Assembly: GCA_020638095.1 (NCBI GenBank)
Contig: JACKJF010000003.1
Location: 558,001 to 622,000, forward strand
From: Hyphomicrobiaceae bacterium
Lineage (GTDB): Bacteria > Pseudomonadota > Alphaproteobacteria > Rhizobiales > Devosiaceae
DNA length: 64,000 nt
Direction: 5' to 3'
The position numbers were made by a program, and so were the translations under genes. The notes below the pieces were generated by a model, which was not told the DNA's origin, ran no database searches, and saw only the letters and a program-made list of their open reading frames with translations. Within the stretch, counting starts at the first letter, position 1; each line of letters starts with the position of its first letter. This document shows positions 43,551 to 53,655 of the stretch, in pieces.

Positions 43551-43592
43551 ACAGACCGGTCTGTCGGTACGCATGTATGCGGCCGCTGTCAA
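43551..43592 (-). promoter_or_regulatory. Promoter with perfect palindromic operator for the TetR operon
   Basis: ACAGACCGGTCTGT (43551-43564) is a perfect 14-bp palindrome 20 bp before the first start codon. A TTGACA (43592-43587, reverse strand) is 17 bases from a weak TACCGA -10 (43569-43564) that abuts the palindrome, so bound repressor would cover the start site. Confidence 0.65.
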
Positions 43593-43900
43593 GTTTCGAG
43601 ACGGGCAAGGTGGGAGGTGTAAGAGTGGGCGAGACAGGCGTGAGTAGGCGGGGGAAGAGTACGTGGGCGAGGCGTGCGAACGCAGGTGAAGTGGGTGAGC
43701 GGTGGAAGGACGAGTGAGGCCCCAATTCTGGCGTCGGGGCCGCTCTGCACGCCTGGCCGCCCCGCGCATCCGCTCGCATCGTGCCGGTCTGCTCACGAAG
43801 GGTTAACGGCCCATAAACCGGCCACATTTATGCTATTGAGGCCCTTCTGGGGGTCCGTCCGCCATGCGGGCCGTTTCCGTTTCCTCGAAAAAACCGGCTC
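43593..43900. other. Noncoding region with purine-rich, G-run tract
   Basis: 43605-43720 is strongly G-rich on the plus strand, with many GGG runs and repeated GTGGGCGAG-like words. The rest, up to the penicillin-binding protein start, holds only a likely promoter area (AT-rich patch 43805-43840). No protein-like frame or RNA gene was recognised. Confidence 0.5.
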
Positions 43901-46000
43901 ATGGACATAAAGCTTTCCGACGACGATCGTATTGGCGGGCGCCGCAAGAAGTCCCGGTCGAGCGGTCGTGCCAGCGCCAAACGCGACACGTCGAAGAAGT
44001 CGGGCCGCAGCCAGAGGGCCGAAACCAAAAAGAAGTCGACCTCCCGCCGCGCCTTCGGCCGCTCGAAGGCCAAGAAGCCCTTCACCTTCTGGCGGGGTGT
44101 GTGGGCCCTGTTCTACTGGAGCATGGTCGTCTTCATGTGGGTCGGTATCGGGGCCGCCGCCATCATCGCCTATTACGCCCTGCAGCTGCCCTCGTCCGAC
44201 AGCTGGGCCGTGCCCGAGCGGCCCGCCAATATCCGCATCGTCGCCGCCAACGGCCAGCTTATTTCCAACCGCGGCAAGATGGGCGGCGAGGCGGTGGCCC
44301 TGCACGAACTGCCCGAATATGTGCCCGCCGCTTTCGTCGCCATCGAGGACCGCCGCTTCTTCCAGCATTTCGGGCTCGACCCGATCGGCATCATCGGTGC
44401 CATGCGCATCAACATATCCCAGGGGCGGATGCCGCTCTCCGGCAATGGCGGTTCGACCATCACCCAGCAGGTCGCCAAGAACCTCTTCCTGACCCCCGAC
44501 CAGACGATCGGCCGCAAGATTCAGGAGGCCGTGCTCGCCCTCTGGCTCGAACAGACCTATTCGAAGCAGGAAATCCTCGAACTCTACATCAACCGCATGT
44601 ATTTCGGCGCCGGCGCCTATGGCATCGAGGCGGCAGCCCAGCGCTATTTCGGCAAGTCGGCGCGCAATCTCAGCCTCGGCGAGGCCGCCATTCTCGCGGG
44701 CGTCCTGAAGGCGCCATCGTCCCTTTCGCCCGACACGCATCCCGACGCCGCCGCCGCGCGCGCCAAGCTCGTGCTCCAGTCCATGGCCGAAGAGGGTTAT
44801 ATTTCCGACGCGGAGGCCGCCGCCGCCGCCATCGACCCGAACAAGCGTATCCGTACCCGCGTCGCCGGAGCCGAATATTACGTTGCCGACTGGGTCGAAT
44901 CCCTGATGAATTCCTATATCGGCGACGTCAATCAGGACGTGGTCGTCACCACCACCATCGACTGGAACCTGCAGAAGGAAGCCGAATTCGCCGTTCGGGA
45001 AGTTGTCGGCCAGAACGGCGAGGAACGCCATTTCTCGCAAGGTGCGCTGGTCTCGATGACCACCGACGGTGCCGTAAAGGCCATTGTCGGCGGGGTCGAC
45101 TATTCCGACAGCCAGTATAACCGCGCCGTCACTGCGCGCCGCCAGCCCGGTTCGAGCTTCAAGCCCTTTGTCTATCTCGCGGGCCTTGAAGCCGGCCTCA
45201 CCCCCGATTCCAAGGTACTCGACGCGCCCTTTGACATCGATGGCTGGGCACCCAAGAACTACAACGACCGCTACGCTGGTGAGGTGACCCTTCGCACCGG
45301 TTTGGCCTATTCGCTCAACACGGTGGCCGGGCGGCTGATTCTCAGCGTCGGACCCGAAAAGGTCATCGAGATTGCCCATCGTCTCGGCATTTCGACCCAG
45401 ATCGATCCGGTGCCCTCCATCGCGCTCGGTACCGCCGGCATTTCCCTGCTCGAACTGACCGGCGCCTATGCGCCCTTTGCCAACGGCGGCGTCGGTGTCA
45501 TCCCCCACGTCATTTCGCGCATCGAAACCGCTGGCGGCCAGGTGCTCTATCAGGACATTCCCGCCGGCCCCGGCCAGGTGATCGCGCCCCAATACGTGGG
45601 CATGATGAACGACATGCTCTCCGAGGCGGTCGAGGTGGGCACCGGCAAGGCGGCGAGCCTGCCCGGCTGGCAGATCGCCGGCAAAACCGGCACCACCCAG
45701 GAAAACCGTGACGCGGTCTTTGTCGGCTATTCGTCCCGCCTCGTCACCGGCGTGTGGGTCGGCAACGACGACAACAGCGCCATGAGCGGCGTTGGCGGCG
45801 GATCATTCCCGGTCGAAATCTGGACCCAGTACATGCAGAAGGCCCACGAGGGCCTGACGCCCGCCGCCCTGCCCAATATCGGTTTCGTGCCGGGCCAGAC
45901 CCCGGCAAACGACAACAATCCTGCAGGCCAGCAGACCCAGCAGGGCGACCGGCCGCGCACCCTTGTCGACCTGATCAACCAGCTCTTTGGCAACGGCTGA
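43901..46000 (+). CDS. Class A penicillin-binding protein (PBP1A type)
   Basis: Bifunctional peptidoglycan glycosyltransferase and transpeptidase. The 699-residue protein has a basic cytoplasmic tail (1-60), one membrane anchor (about 66-92), a GT51 domain with Glu149 in AIEDRRFFQHFG and GGSTITQQVAKNL, and a transpeptidase domain with Ser418-x-x-Lys421 (GSSFK), SLN near residue 470, and KTGT starting at Lys595. Shorter than the usual PBP1A, matching the 1C-like short form seen in relatives. The stop lies 7 bp before the permease ATG. Confidence 0.92.
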   Translation: MDIKLSDDDRIGGRRKKSRSSGRASAKRDTSKKSGRSQRAETKKKSTSRRAFGRSKAKKPFTFWRGVWALFYWSMVVFMWVGIGAAAIIAYYALQLPSSDSWAVPERPANIRIVAANGQLISNRGKMGGEAVALHELPEYVPAAFVAIEDRRFFQHFGLDPIGIIGAMRINISQGRMPLSGNGGSTITQQVAKNLFLTPDQTIGRKIQEAVLALWLEQTYSKQEILELYINRMYFGAGAYGIEAAAQRYFGKSARNLSLGEAAILAGVLKAPSSLSPDTHPDAAAARAKLVLQSMAEEGYISDAEAAAAAIDPNKRIRTRVAGAEYYVADWVESLMNSYIGDVNQDVVVTTTIDWNLQKEAEFAVREVVGQNGEERHFSQGALVSMTTDGAVKAIVGGVDYSDSQYNRAVTARRQPGSSFKPFVYLAGLEAGLTPDSKVLDAPFDIDGWAPKNYNDRYAGEVTLRTGLAYSLNTVAGRLILSVGPEKVIEIAHRLGISTQIDPVPSIALGTAGISLLELTGAYAPFANGGVGVIPHVISRIETAGGQVLYQDIPAGPGQVIAPQYVGMMNDMLSEAVEVGTGKAASLPGWQIAGKTGTTQENRDAVFVGYSSRLVTGVWVGNDDNSAMSGVGGGSFPVEIWTQYMQKAHEGLTPAALPNIGFVPGQTPANDNNPAGQQTQQGDRPRTLVDLINQLFGNG

Positions 46001-46007
46001 CCCGCAG

Positions 46008-47234
46008 ATGACCGACGCTTCCGTTCCGCCCTCACCGAAGCTTCGGCGTGCCCTCGGCCTGCCGCTTCTCACGCTTTACGGGCTTGGCGTCACGGTGGGC
46101 GCCGGCATTTATGTCCTGGTTGGCGCAACCGCGGCCAAGGCGGGCATTTACGCCCCCGTCTCCTTCGTCCTTGCAGCCATCACCGTGGCCTTTACCGGGC
46201 TGACCTATTCCGAGCTTGCCACGCGCTTTCCCGTCAGCGCCGGCGAGGCCGCCTATGTCGATGCGGGCTTTCGCTGGCCACCCCTGTCACTCGTCGTTGG
46301 ACTGCTTGTGGCCCTTTCGGGCGTCGTCTCCGCCGCTGCGGTCACGATCGGCGCCGCCGCCTATCTGGTTGCCTTCATCGAGCTTCCTCTGCCGCTCGTC
46401 ACCATCGCCATTGTCGTGCTGATGGGTCTGATCGCCTTTTGGGGCATTGCCCAATCGGTTTTTCTGGCCGCTCTGATCACCGTCGTCGAACTCGGCGGGC
46501 TGGCCTTTGTCATCCTTTGGGGTTTCGCCACGGCGCAACCGACGGGTGCCGATCTGCTTCGCCTGCTGCCGCCGCTCGAACCCGGCCCCTGGCTCGGCAT
46601 CGGTGCCGCCTCGCTTCTCGCCTTTTTCGCCTTTGTCGGCTTCGAGGACATGGCCAATGTCGCCGAGGAAGTGCGTGACCCGGCCCGCACCATGCCGCGT
46701 GCCGTATTGCTGACGCTCGCGCTTTCGACCCTGCTCTATGTGCTGGCGACCGTGGCCGTCATCCTCAGCGTGCCGCTCGACCAGCTTAGCGGTTCCGACG
46801 CGCCGCTGATCCTTGTCTTTTCCGGCGCGAGCCAATGGGTGCGCGATCTCTTTGCCCTCATTGCCGTCGTCGCCACCATCAACGGCATTCTGGCGCAGAT
46901 CATCATGGCGTCCCGCGTTGTCTATGGCCTTGCCGAACGCGGCCAGCTGCCGCGCGTGCTTGCCGCCGTCTCCCCGCGCACGCAAACGCCCGGCCCCGCA
47001 ACCGCGCTGATCGTTCTGGCCATCATACTTTTGACCCAGACCCTGCCGATCGGCGCCCTCGCCGAGCACACGTCGCAGATCGTTCTGACGGTCTTCGTCC
47101 TGGTCAATCTCGCCCTCATCCGCATCAAGGGCGCGGAACACGCAAAGACCGGCGACGGGTTCCGCGTGCCCGTCGCCATTCCCGTCCTCGGGGTTGTGAC
47201 TGGCCTTTTGCTGCTCGCCTCGACGGTCCTCTAG
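46008..47234 (+). CDS. APC-family amino acid/polyamine permease
   Basis: A 408-residue membrane protein with about 11-12 helices. LGLPLLTLYGLGVTVGAGIYVLVGATAAKAG is the APC helix-1 unwound motif, and the FVGFEDMANVAEEVRDPARTMPRA segment is a classic permease signature around helix 6. Substrate unknown. A TTG at 45987 would extend it into the pbp stop; ATG 46008 is preferred. Confidence 0.85.
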   Translation: MTDASVPPSPKLRRALGLPLLTLYGLGVTVGAGIYVLVGATAAKAGIYAPVSFVLAAITVAFTGLTYSELATRFPVSAGEAAYVDAGFRWPPLSLVVGLLVALSGVVSAAAVTIGAAAYLVAFIELPLPLVTIAIVVLMGLIAFWGIAQSVFLAALITVVELGGLAFVILWGFATAQPTGADLLRLLPPLEPGPWLGIGAASLLAFFAFVGFEDMANVAEEVRDPARTMPRAVLLTLALSTLLYVLATVAVILSVPLDQLSGSDAPLILVFSGASQWVRDLFALIAVVATINGILAQIIMASRVVYGLAERGQLPRVLAAVSPRTQTPGPATALIVLAIILLTQTLPIGALAEHTSQIVLTVFVLVNLALIRIKGAEHAKTGDGFRVPVAIPVLGVVTGLLLLASTVL

Positions 47235-47388
47235 GGCATGTTCAGGCGTTGAGCGGCATCGGCATCGGCATCGGTCCGGTAGATCGATGCGCCGCGAGAT
47301 GCGTGGCGGTTTTCCGGTTCGAACATCTGACCATCAAAGTCCCGGACCAAGCGCTTTGCTTGCATCAGAACGTGACAGGTCCAGAAAA

Positions 47389-47898
47389 TCAGGCGGACGC
47401 GCCAAGTTCCGCCAGCAGATCGTCGAGCTGTGCATATTGCTCCGGCACGCCGCCTTCCATCCCGGCGATCGCGGCATCAAGCGCCTCCTTGCTGGGGTAA
47501 AGTTCGCTCAGAACGACCAGCGTCTGGCCACGCGCCTCGGAGAAGGTCAGCGTCGAAACGGCGCCCTCTTCACCCTCTTCGTTGGTCCAGACCAGGCGGG
47601 CGTTCGGCACGACCTCGATATACTTGCCGAAGAACGCCATCGATCCAGATTGGCCGTCGCTGAACTCGAAGCGATAGCCGCCGCCGCTCCTCGCATCGAC
47701 CTCGCAGCCGACCAGCGCCCAGCCCGTCGATTTGGGCGCCCACCAGCGCTTCAGCAATTCCGGCTCGGTCCAGGCCCTGAAAACGATGCGCGCCGGGCCG
47801 TTGAATGTCCGGGTCACCACGAGTTCGCGGTCGGACTTGCGTGTCACGTCCGTTTGCTGCGCCAAGCCGCCCTTGCGTCCCGTTTCTGCGTCGCTCAT
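47389..47898 (-). CDS. SRPBCC/AHSA1-domain protein
   Basis: A 169-residue protein with an AHSA1-like START fold: RELVVTRTFNGPARIVFRAWTEPELLKRWWAPK opens it and GRFLEVVPNARLVWTNE-like and GMEGGVPEQYAQLDDLL segments close it. Such proteins often pair with ArsR regulators, as here, and are of unknown ligand. It begins one base after the ArsR stop. Confidence 0.85.
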   Translation of the reverse strand: MSDAETGRKGGLAQQTDVTRKSDRELVVTRTFNGPARIVFRAWTEPELLKRWWAPKSTGWALVGCEVDARSGGGYRFEFSDGQSGSMAFFGKYIEVVPNARLVWTNEEGEEGAVSTLTFSEARGQTLVVLSELYPSKEALDAAIAGMEGGVPEQYAQLDDLLAELGASA

Positions 47899-47899
47899 C

Positions 47900-48241
47900 C
47901 TAGTTCTCCATCTTCTTGAGTTCTGCAACGATCTCGTCGAGATCCGCGAAGCGGGCGTCCCAGATCTGCCGGTATTGTTCGATCCAGGCGGCTTCATCGC
48001 CAAGGCCGCGCCCGCCAAGCCGGCAGGTCCTGACCCGTCCTACCTTCTGGGTTGTCACCAGTCCCGCCCGTTCAAGCACCCCGACATGCTTCTTCATGCC
48101 CGTCAGGGTCATGTGAAACTTCTCGGCAAGATCGCTGATCGAGGCGTCGCGCCGCCCAAGCTCCTCCAGAACGCCGCGGCGCGTGGCGTCCGAAAGGGCG
48201 CCAAAGGAATTGTCGAGTTGGGGTCTATCAAGCTGAACCAT
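47900..48241 (-). CDS. ArsR-family transcriptional regulator
   Basis: A 113-residue winged-helix regulator. ALSDATRRGVLEELGRRDASISDLAEKFHMTLTGMKKHVGVLERAGLV is the core. It lacks the metal-binding ELCVCDL motif of arsenic sensors and matches the group paired with AHSA1 proteins. No Shine-Dalgarno precedes the ATG, and the predicted start site lies within two or three bases of it, so translation is probably leaderless. Confidence 0.88.
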   Translation of the reverse strand: MVQLDRPQLDNSFGALSDATRRGVLEELGRRDASISDLAEKFHMTLTGMKKHVGVLERAGLVTTQKVGRVRTCRLGGRGLGDEAAWIEQYRQIWDARFADLDEIVAELKKMEN

Positions 48242-48278
48242 TTGGTTCAGTATTAGGTGATGACACAGTAAAAATCAA
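48233..48278 (-). promoter_or_regulatory. ArsR promoter and overlapping operator
   Basis: On the reverse strand TTGATT (48278-48273), 17 bases, then TAATAC (48255-48250) form a near-consensus promoter. Palindrome arms CTGAACCA / TGGTTCAG (two-base centre, 48233-48250) sit directly after it and cover the ATG at 48241. Autorepression is inferred. Confidence 0.7.
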
Positions 48279-48396
48279 GCGGTTCCTGGTCTTTCGTTCT
48301 GAACGGCTGATTGGTCAGCCATCCATGCATTCGCGCCGCCTTGCCTTGGGAGCCTTGAATAGTCAGAATCGCCGCCGAACCAGCGGAGACCAGACC

Positions 48397-48882
48397 ATGA
48401 AGCCCATCGCAAATCTCGATGACATCGACCAGTTCGACGATGTGGAGGACATGGGCTTCTACACCTCGAAGCGGGCCGCCGTCGGCGTCCGGATCGGCGC
48501 CCGGCAACTCGGTTACAACCTTACCGTGCTGCCGCCCGGCAAGGCGCAGTGCCCCTTTCATTCACATCGTGCCGAGGAAGAGATGTTTCTCATTCTGGAG
48601 GGCGAGGGCGAACTGCGCTACGGCGCCGGGCGCTATCCGCTAAAGGCGCACGACATCATCGCCTGCCCGATTGGCGGACCTGAAACCGCCCACCAGATCA
48701 TCAATACCGGCACGACCGAATTGCGCTATCTGGCGCTTTCGACACTGGCCGGTGTCGAAGTCTGCGAATATCCGGATTCGGGCAAGGTCGGCGTCTTTGC
48801 CGGGGAAGACGGCAGCCCGGGCCTTCGCAAGTTGTTCCGTGCCGAGACCGATGTCGACTATTACGACCGCGAGAAGTCCTGA
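48397..48882 (+). CDS. Cupin-domain protein
   Basis: A 161-residue protein with a single cupin barrel. The metal-binding motif reads CPFHSHRAEEEMFLILEGEGELRYG, near residues 50-75, and a second motif follows around TAHQIINTG. The C-terminus is extended (GVFAGEDGSPGLRKLFRAE). It resembles the cupin 2 family and RemF-like proteins; no substrate is inferred. Divergent from the ArsR-AHSA1 pair. ATG 48397 has a GGAG at -10 region; an open frame runs 24 codons further upstream. Confidence 0.8.
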   Translation: MKPIANLDDIDQFDDVEDMGFYTSKRAAVGVRIGARQLGYNLTVLPPGKAQCPFHSHRAEEEMFLILEGEGELRYGAGRYPLKAHDIIACPIGGPETAHQIINTGTTELRYLALSTLAGVEVCEYPDSGKVGVFAGEDGSPGLRKLFRAETDVDYYDREKS

Positions 48883-49032
48883 AAGGTAAACAGCGCCGAT
48901 CCAGATCGGCCTCGGAACTGGCGCAACTCGAATGAAGGACTTCGAACGCGCCAGCGAGCGAAGAGCGAGCCGGCCAGTCAGGCCGCCCCCGCGGAGCCGT
49001 CGAACGAGGTGAGACTGGCGTGAGCGAAAGAT

Positions 49033-49109
<77 letters not shown>

Positions 49110-49310
49110 CTGAGGGTGGAGTTTGGCCGCAAACGCGGCAGCCCCGCCCGAAACGCGACATGGTCTAGCCCAATTCGCGAACCGAGGCAACGCGCTTCGG
49201 CGCGCTCCAGAAGGCGCTTCTAACGACAGAGGACCACTAGAGCCGCAACGCGAACCAATGCCGGACAATCGTGCCCATCAGCGCTCGCCCTGGTCAGGCT
49301 GCGCGCCGCG

Positions 49311-50546
49311 TCAGCCCGTCTGGCGTTGTTCGACCTCGGCGCCGTCGGTCAGCCCCGATGAGGGATAAAGAACGATCTTGTCGCCCGGCTCCAGACCCTC
49401 GATGACATTGGCTTCGAGCCCGTTATTCTTGCCGAGCGTGACAATCTGGGTTTTGGCCACCCCGTCCACCACCTTGAACACGGCCCAGTCCTCGCCCTGT
49501 CGGAAAAGGGCGCCCGTCGGCACCAGCGTCACCCCGTTTTCCTCGTCGATGACGATCTCGACCTCGACCCTGAATCCATGGCCGAGATTGCCCCGTTCTT
49601 CGGGCGGATCGGTGAAGCCGATCACCGCCTTGACCCTTTGCTCCTCGACGCCGAGCGCCGAATATTTCGAGAACCCCGACGGGTCGACCCGTTCGACCAC
49701 GCCGTTGAGCGTCCGGTCCATGCCGAAATTCTCGACGATCACCCGGTCGCCGGGATGAACCTGCACCGCATCGGTCGACAAAAGATCGACGGTGATTTCG
49801 AGATCCTTGTCGATATTGCCGATCTCCATGATCTGGGTGCCGGCGGGCAGGGTCGTCTCGCTCTGCTGCAGAACTTCAAGAATGCGGCCCGAGGCCGGAG
49901 CCTTGAGTTCGATCAGCTCCTCCGCGTTCTCCTCCACCGCGGTCGCCGCCGACGGATCGTCGAAACTGATCAGTTGCGCCCGCGCATTGGCCAGTTCCGC
50001 CTCGCGCATCGAAACCACCGCTTCGGCCGAATCGCGCTTGGCCTGGGCCGCGAAAACCTGGCGCTGCGACTGGTCGATCTGCGATTCTGACAAGAGGTCA
50101 CGATTGAGCAGCTGCAGGGCGCGGTTATATTCCTCGACCTGAATGTCGAGGTCCGACTTGGCGAGGTTGAGGTCAGATTGCGACGCCCGCAGCGCCGCCT
50201 GCGCCGCGTCGACCGCCGCGCGCGCCTGTTCGCGGGTTCGGGCGTCGAGCACGGTCGGCGAGGTCGGCAGCATGCGCGCCACAACCGTCTCGCCGGCGAC
50301 CACTTCGTCGCCCGGCTCCACATCGACGCGAAGCAGGCGCCCGGTCACCGGCGTCGAGATCACATAGGCGTCGTGCACCCGCGTCCGTCCCTCTTCGTGA
50401 ATGGTCACGGTCAGCGTGCCGCGCGTCACTTCGCCGAAATCGACCAGAACCGGCTTCGGCCAGAAGGCGTAAACAAGGCCCGCTCCCACCAGAAGCACGG
50501 TGACGATGATGATGATGAGCCGCGAGCGGCGCCGATGGTTCTTCAT
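49311..50546 (-). CDS. HlyD-type periplasmic adaptor subunit of the ABC exporter
   Basis: A 411-residue membrane fusion protein: one N-terminal membrane helix (about residues 9-29), a biotinyl-lipoyl-like beta domain split by a coiled-coil hairpin (about 90-205, rich in Ala/Gln/Glu heptads), and a C-terminal barrel. The two lipoyl halves are marked by TPVTGRLLRVDVEPGDEV and LKAPASGRILEVLQ. Last gene of the operon ATPase-permease-adaptor, three bases after the permease, so it likely bridges the exporter to an outer channel. Confidence 0.88.
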   Translation of the reverse strand: MKNHRRRSRLIIIIVTVLLVGAGLVYAFWPKPVLVDFGEVTRGTLTVTIHEEGRTRVHDAYVISTPVTGRLLRVDVEPGDEVVAGETVVARMLPTSPTVLDARTREQARAAVDAAQAALRASQSDLNLAKSDLDIQVEEYNRALQLLNRDLLSESQIDQSQRQVFAAQAKRDSAEAVVSMREAELANARAQLISFDDPSAATAVEENAEELIELKAPASGRILEVLQQSETTLPAGTQIMEIGNIDKDLEITVDLLSTDAVQVHPGDRVIVENFGMDRTLNGVVERVDPSGFSKYSALGVEEQRVKAVIGFTDPPEERGNLGHGFRVEVEIVIDEENGVTLVPTGALFRQGEDWAVFKVVDGVAKTQIVTLGKNNGLEANVIEGLEPGDKIVLYPSSGLTDGAEVEQRQTG

Positions 50547-50549
50547 GTT

Positions 50550-52913
50550 CTATTCCCGTGTCTTGAGCGCCGAGACCAGTTCCAGCCGGTCGACATCGCG
50601 TTTGACCAGCCAGCCTGAACCCAGGGCCGCCAGGATGACGGCAATCGCCCCCGCCCCGATGGCTGTAGGCGAATAGGCGACCGGCACCTGGTAGAGGTCG
50701 GTGCTGAACCCTTCTGAAATCACGTAGGAGAGGTAGTAGCCGATGGCCGCCCCGACCGGCATGGCCAGAAGCGTGACGATGCCGATTTCCCCGAGCAGCA
50801 CGAAGGCGGCCTCGCCCTTGGTGAACCCGATCACCCGAAGGCTCGCCAGATCGCGCGCGCTTTCGGCATAGGCGATCCGCGTGGTGTTGTAGACGATGCC
50901 GAAGGTGATGATGAAGGCGATCACCGCCATGACGTAGCGGGTCGCGCCCGCGCCCTCGTCCATCAGTTTTTCGAAAGCCTCGCGGCTGTTCTTCTTGAGG
51001 CTGACCGCCGCGACTATCGGCATGGCCTTGAGCGTGTCGGCAATATGCGCCGTCTCCGCCGCGTCGATCAGGAGGTAAGCGCCCGACACCCGCCCCGGCT
51101 CGTTGAGCGCCCGGTCGAGCGCGTCGATGCGCATATAGGCCGGTGAACCCATCAGCGTCTCGGCGATCCCCGAAACGGGAATGTCGAGCACCGGCCGCCG
51201 GCCCTCGCGGACCTCGACGCTCAGAACATCGCCCGGCTTGACCCCGAGCTTGTCGGCCAGCCCGACGGACAGGACCACGCCCTGCGACGGCAGGTTGATC
51301 GGCTGGTTCTTGTCATCGAGCGCCCTGTTGAGGCTCGGATCGGCGGTAAGCGCGGTAATGCCGCCGCGATGCGACACGACACCGTTGTGAAAGACCACCG
51401 AAACCGCGCGGACCGGCTCCACAACCTCGACGCCCTTGATCTGTTCGAGTTCGATCAGTGCCTTGGTCGAAACCGGGGTCACGAAGGTCACGGTTGCGTC
51501 GGACCGGTCGATGACCGAGAAGCTGACATCGAGCGCGTCATCGAACGCTTCCATCACCGCAATCATCGAAACCGAAAGCGCCATGCCGGCCGCAATGCCG
51601 ATCATTGCCCCGAAAATCCGCCCCGGCTGGCGCATGACGCGTCTCAGGACCATGCGGCTCGGCTGGTCGAGCACGCGTCTCAGGAACGGTCCGAAGTTCG
51701 AGGCCCGGCTGAAGTCGGCTGGGGCCGGCGGCCGCATCGCCACAGCCGGCGTCAGGGCAAAGACGCGCCGCAACACGAACATGCCGCCCGCCGATGCAGC
51801 GATGACCGAAACCGCGAACCCGGTGACAAGGCTTGCCGGGCTCAGCTGGAACACGATGAAGGGAAACTTGTAGTAGACCTGATAATATTTGGCCATCGCC
51901 GATCCCGAGGCGATGCCGAGAAGACTGCCGAGCACGGCGCCGCTGACCGCGATGACCAGCACCAGCTTGAAATAGTGGAACGCCACCTCCCAGTCGAAAT
52001 AGCCGAAGGCCTTCAAAAGCCCGATCTGCTCGCGTTCCGCCTGCACCAGCCGGGTAATGACGATGTTGAGAAGGAAGGCCGCCACCGCGAGGAAGACCGG
52101 TGGCACTCCGACCGCCGAGGCCTTGAGACCCGAAATCTCCTCGGTCACGAATCGGTTGGAAAACTGGTCCTCGAGTCCATAGGCGCCCTGGCCGCCATAA
52201 TTGTCGAGCAGCCGGTCGATCGCGTCGAGCACTTCGGCCTCGTTGGCTCCGCGCGTCAAGCCGACCAGGGCCTCGTTGAAGGCGCCCTTCATGTCGTAGA
52301 TGGCGCTCAATGCCGACTGGCTCATCCAGATCACCGCAAAGCGCCCGTCATCGGGCACGAATTCGCCGGGCGCGGTGGTATAGAGATATTCCGGACTCTG
52401 CGCGAGCCCGACGATCTTGAAGTCGCGCCGCCCCCCGTTCATCGTCGTCGTCAGCGTGTCACCGGGCTTGAGCCCCCGCGCCTTGGCAAAACTGTCGAGC
52501 AGCAGGATTTCGTCCGGCTGGCGCGCGTTGATCAGCCGTCCGTCGTTGAGATAGACATTGTTGAGCCGCGGCACGTCATAATCGGGCAGGGATATGGCGA
52601 TGGCCCTGAGGGGCAGATCGACGCCATCGAGGTCGATGAGGGCGCTGCCGGTCACCCGGCCCTCGACCGCCTGCACGCCCTCGATATCGCCGATCTGGTT
52701 GAGAATGAGATTGGGCGCCCGGACGGCCGGGGCGAAGATGTCGGCGAGCCGGTAGCGCTCGTAATAGGCGTTGCGGGTCTGTTCGAGCGTCTCGACCAGC
52801 CCGGTCATCATCACGACCATCATCACCCCGAGCGCGATGACGATCGAAATGGCCGCCGCCTGGCCCTTGATGTGCCAGAGGTCCCTGAAGAGCTTTTTGT
52901 TGAGCGGGCTCAC
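50550..52913 (-). CDS. FtsX/MacB-type ABC transporter permease
   Basis: A 787-residue protein with two FtsX-like permease units. An N-terminal helix near residues 15-40 is followed by a large periplasmic domain, then membrane helices around 270-400. A second helix, about 430-460, periplasmic domain and helices, around 660-780, form the other half. This duplicated layout matches MacB/LolC-related mechanotransmission transporters. Its start overlaps the ATPase stop by four bases. Substrate unknown. Confidence 0.87.
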   Translation of the reverse strand: MSPLNKKLFRDLWHIKGQAAAISIVIALGVMMVVMMTGLVETLEQTRNAYYERYRLADIFAPAVRAPNLILNQIGDIEGVQAVEGRVTGSALIDLDGVDLPLRAIAISLPDYDVPRLNNVYLNDGRLINARQPDEILLLDSFAKARGLKPGDTLTTTMNGGRRDFKIVGLAQSPEYLYTTAPGEFVPDDGRFAVIWMSQSALSAIYDMKGAFNEALVGLTRGANEAEVLDAIDRLLDNYGGQGAYGLEDQFSNRFVTEEISGLKASAVGVPPVFLAVAAFLLNIVITRLVQAEREQIGLLKAFGYFDWEVAFHYFKLVLVIAVSGAVLGSLLGIASGSAMAKYYQVYYKFPFIVFQLSPASLVTGFAVSVIAASAGGMFVLRRVFALTPAVAMRPPAPADFSRASNFGPFLRRVLDQPSRMVLRRVMRQPGRIFGAMIGIAAGMALSVSMIAVMEAFDDALDVSFSVIDRSDATVTFVTPVSTKALIELEQIKGVEVVEPVRAVSVVFHNGVVSHRGGITALTADPSLNRALDDKNQPINLPSQGVVLSVGLADKLGVKPGDVLSVEVREGRRPVLDIPVSGIAETLMGSPAYMRIDALDRALNEPGRVSGAYLLIDAAETAHIADTLKAMPIVAAVSLKKNSREAFEKLMDEGAGATRYVMAVIAFIITFGIVYNTTRIAYAESARDLASLRVIGFTKGEAAFVLLGEIGIVTLLAMPVGAAIGYYLSYVISEGFSTDLYQVPVAYSPTAIGAGAIAVILAALGSGWLVKRDVDRLELVSALKTRE

Positions 52914-53644
52914 CAGACGATCTCGTCAGGCGATTTGGGATGTTCGTTGACGACCACCTCGCGGATATCGCCGTCGGCGAAGTGGATGACGCGGTTGGCC
53001 ATTTCGGCGGTCGCGGCGGCGTGTGTCACCACAATCACGGTCGCGCCCAATTCCTTGTTGACCCGCCTGAGCACCCGCAATACCGCCCGCCCGGTAGAGC
53101 TGTCGAGCGCGCCGGTCGGTTCGTCGCAAAAAAGCACGTTGGGGTTCTTGGCCACGGCCCGGGCGATGGCGACGCGCTGCTGCTCGCCCCCCGACATCTG
53201 GGCCGGGAAATGGTCGGCCCGCTCGGTCAGACCCACAAGCGACAGGGCCTCGTTGACGTCGAGCGGGTTCTCCGAGATTTCGGTCACCAGTTCGACGTTT
53301 TCCCGCGCCGTCAGGCTCGGCATCAGATTGTAGAACTGAAAGACGAAGCCCACATGTTCGCGGCGGTAGCGCGTCAGCCGCGCGTCGCTGAGGGCGGTTA
53401 GTTCGACATCGCCGAACATCGCCTTTCCGCTCGTCGCCGAATCAAGCCCGCCAAGAATATTGAGCAGCGTCGACTTGCCCGAACCCGACGGGCCGAGCAG
53501 AACCACGAACTCGCCGCGCGGCACGTTCATGCTGACCCCGCGCAGGGCATGAACCGCCGCCGCGCCTTCGCCATAGACCTTCTTGAGGTCTTCCGTCACG
53601 AATGCGAATTCGGATGTGCGACCCTGATCCAATGTTCCGCCCAA
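52910..53644 (-). CDS. LolD/MacB-type ABC ATPase
   Basis: A 244-residue ATPase with Walker [10 protein letters not shown] near residue 51, Q-loop [16 protein letters not shown], signature [14 protein letters not shown] and Walker [17 protein letters not shown], the last typical of the LolD/MacB branch. TTG at 53644 has a ggaagg Shine-Dalgarno five bases upstream. GTG at 53599 would also give the domain start and may be used if transcription begins close to 53653. First gene of the exporter operon. Confidence 0.92.
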   Translation of the reverse strand: MGGTLDQGRTSEFAFVTEDLKKVYGEGAAAVHALRGVSMNVPRGEFVVLLGPSGSGKSTLLNILGGLDSATSGKAMFGDVELTALSDARLTRYRREHVGFVFQFYNLMPSLTARENVELVTEISENPLDVNEALSLVGLTERADHFPAQMSGGEQQRVAIARAVAKNPNVLFCDEPTGALDSSTGRAVLRVLRRVNKELGATVIVVTHAAATAEMANRVIHFADGDIREVVVNEHPKSPDEIVW

Positions 53645-53655
53645 ATCAGCCTTCC

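Noticed and set aside
48305..48320. Second ArsR site between arsR and the cupin gene (GGCTGA-ttgg-TCAGCC)
   Set aside because: It is shorter and differs from the main operator in its arms; it may be just a hairpin in the cupin leader.
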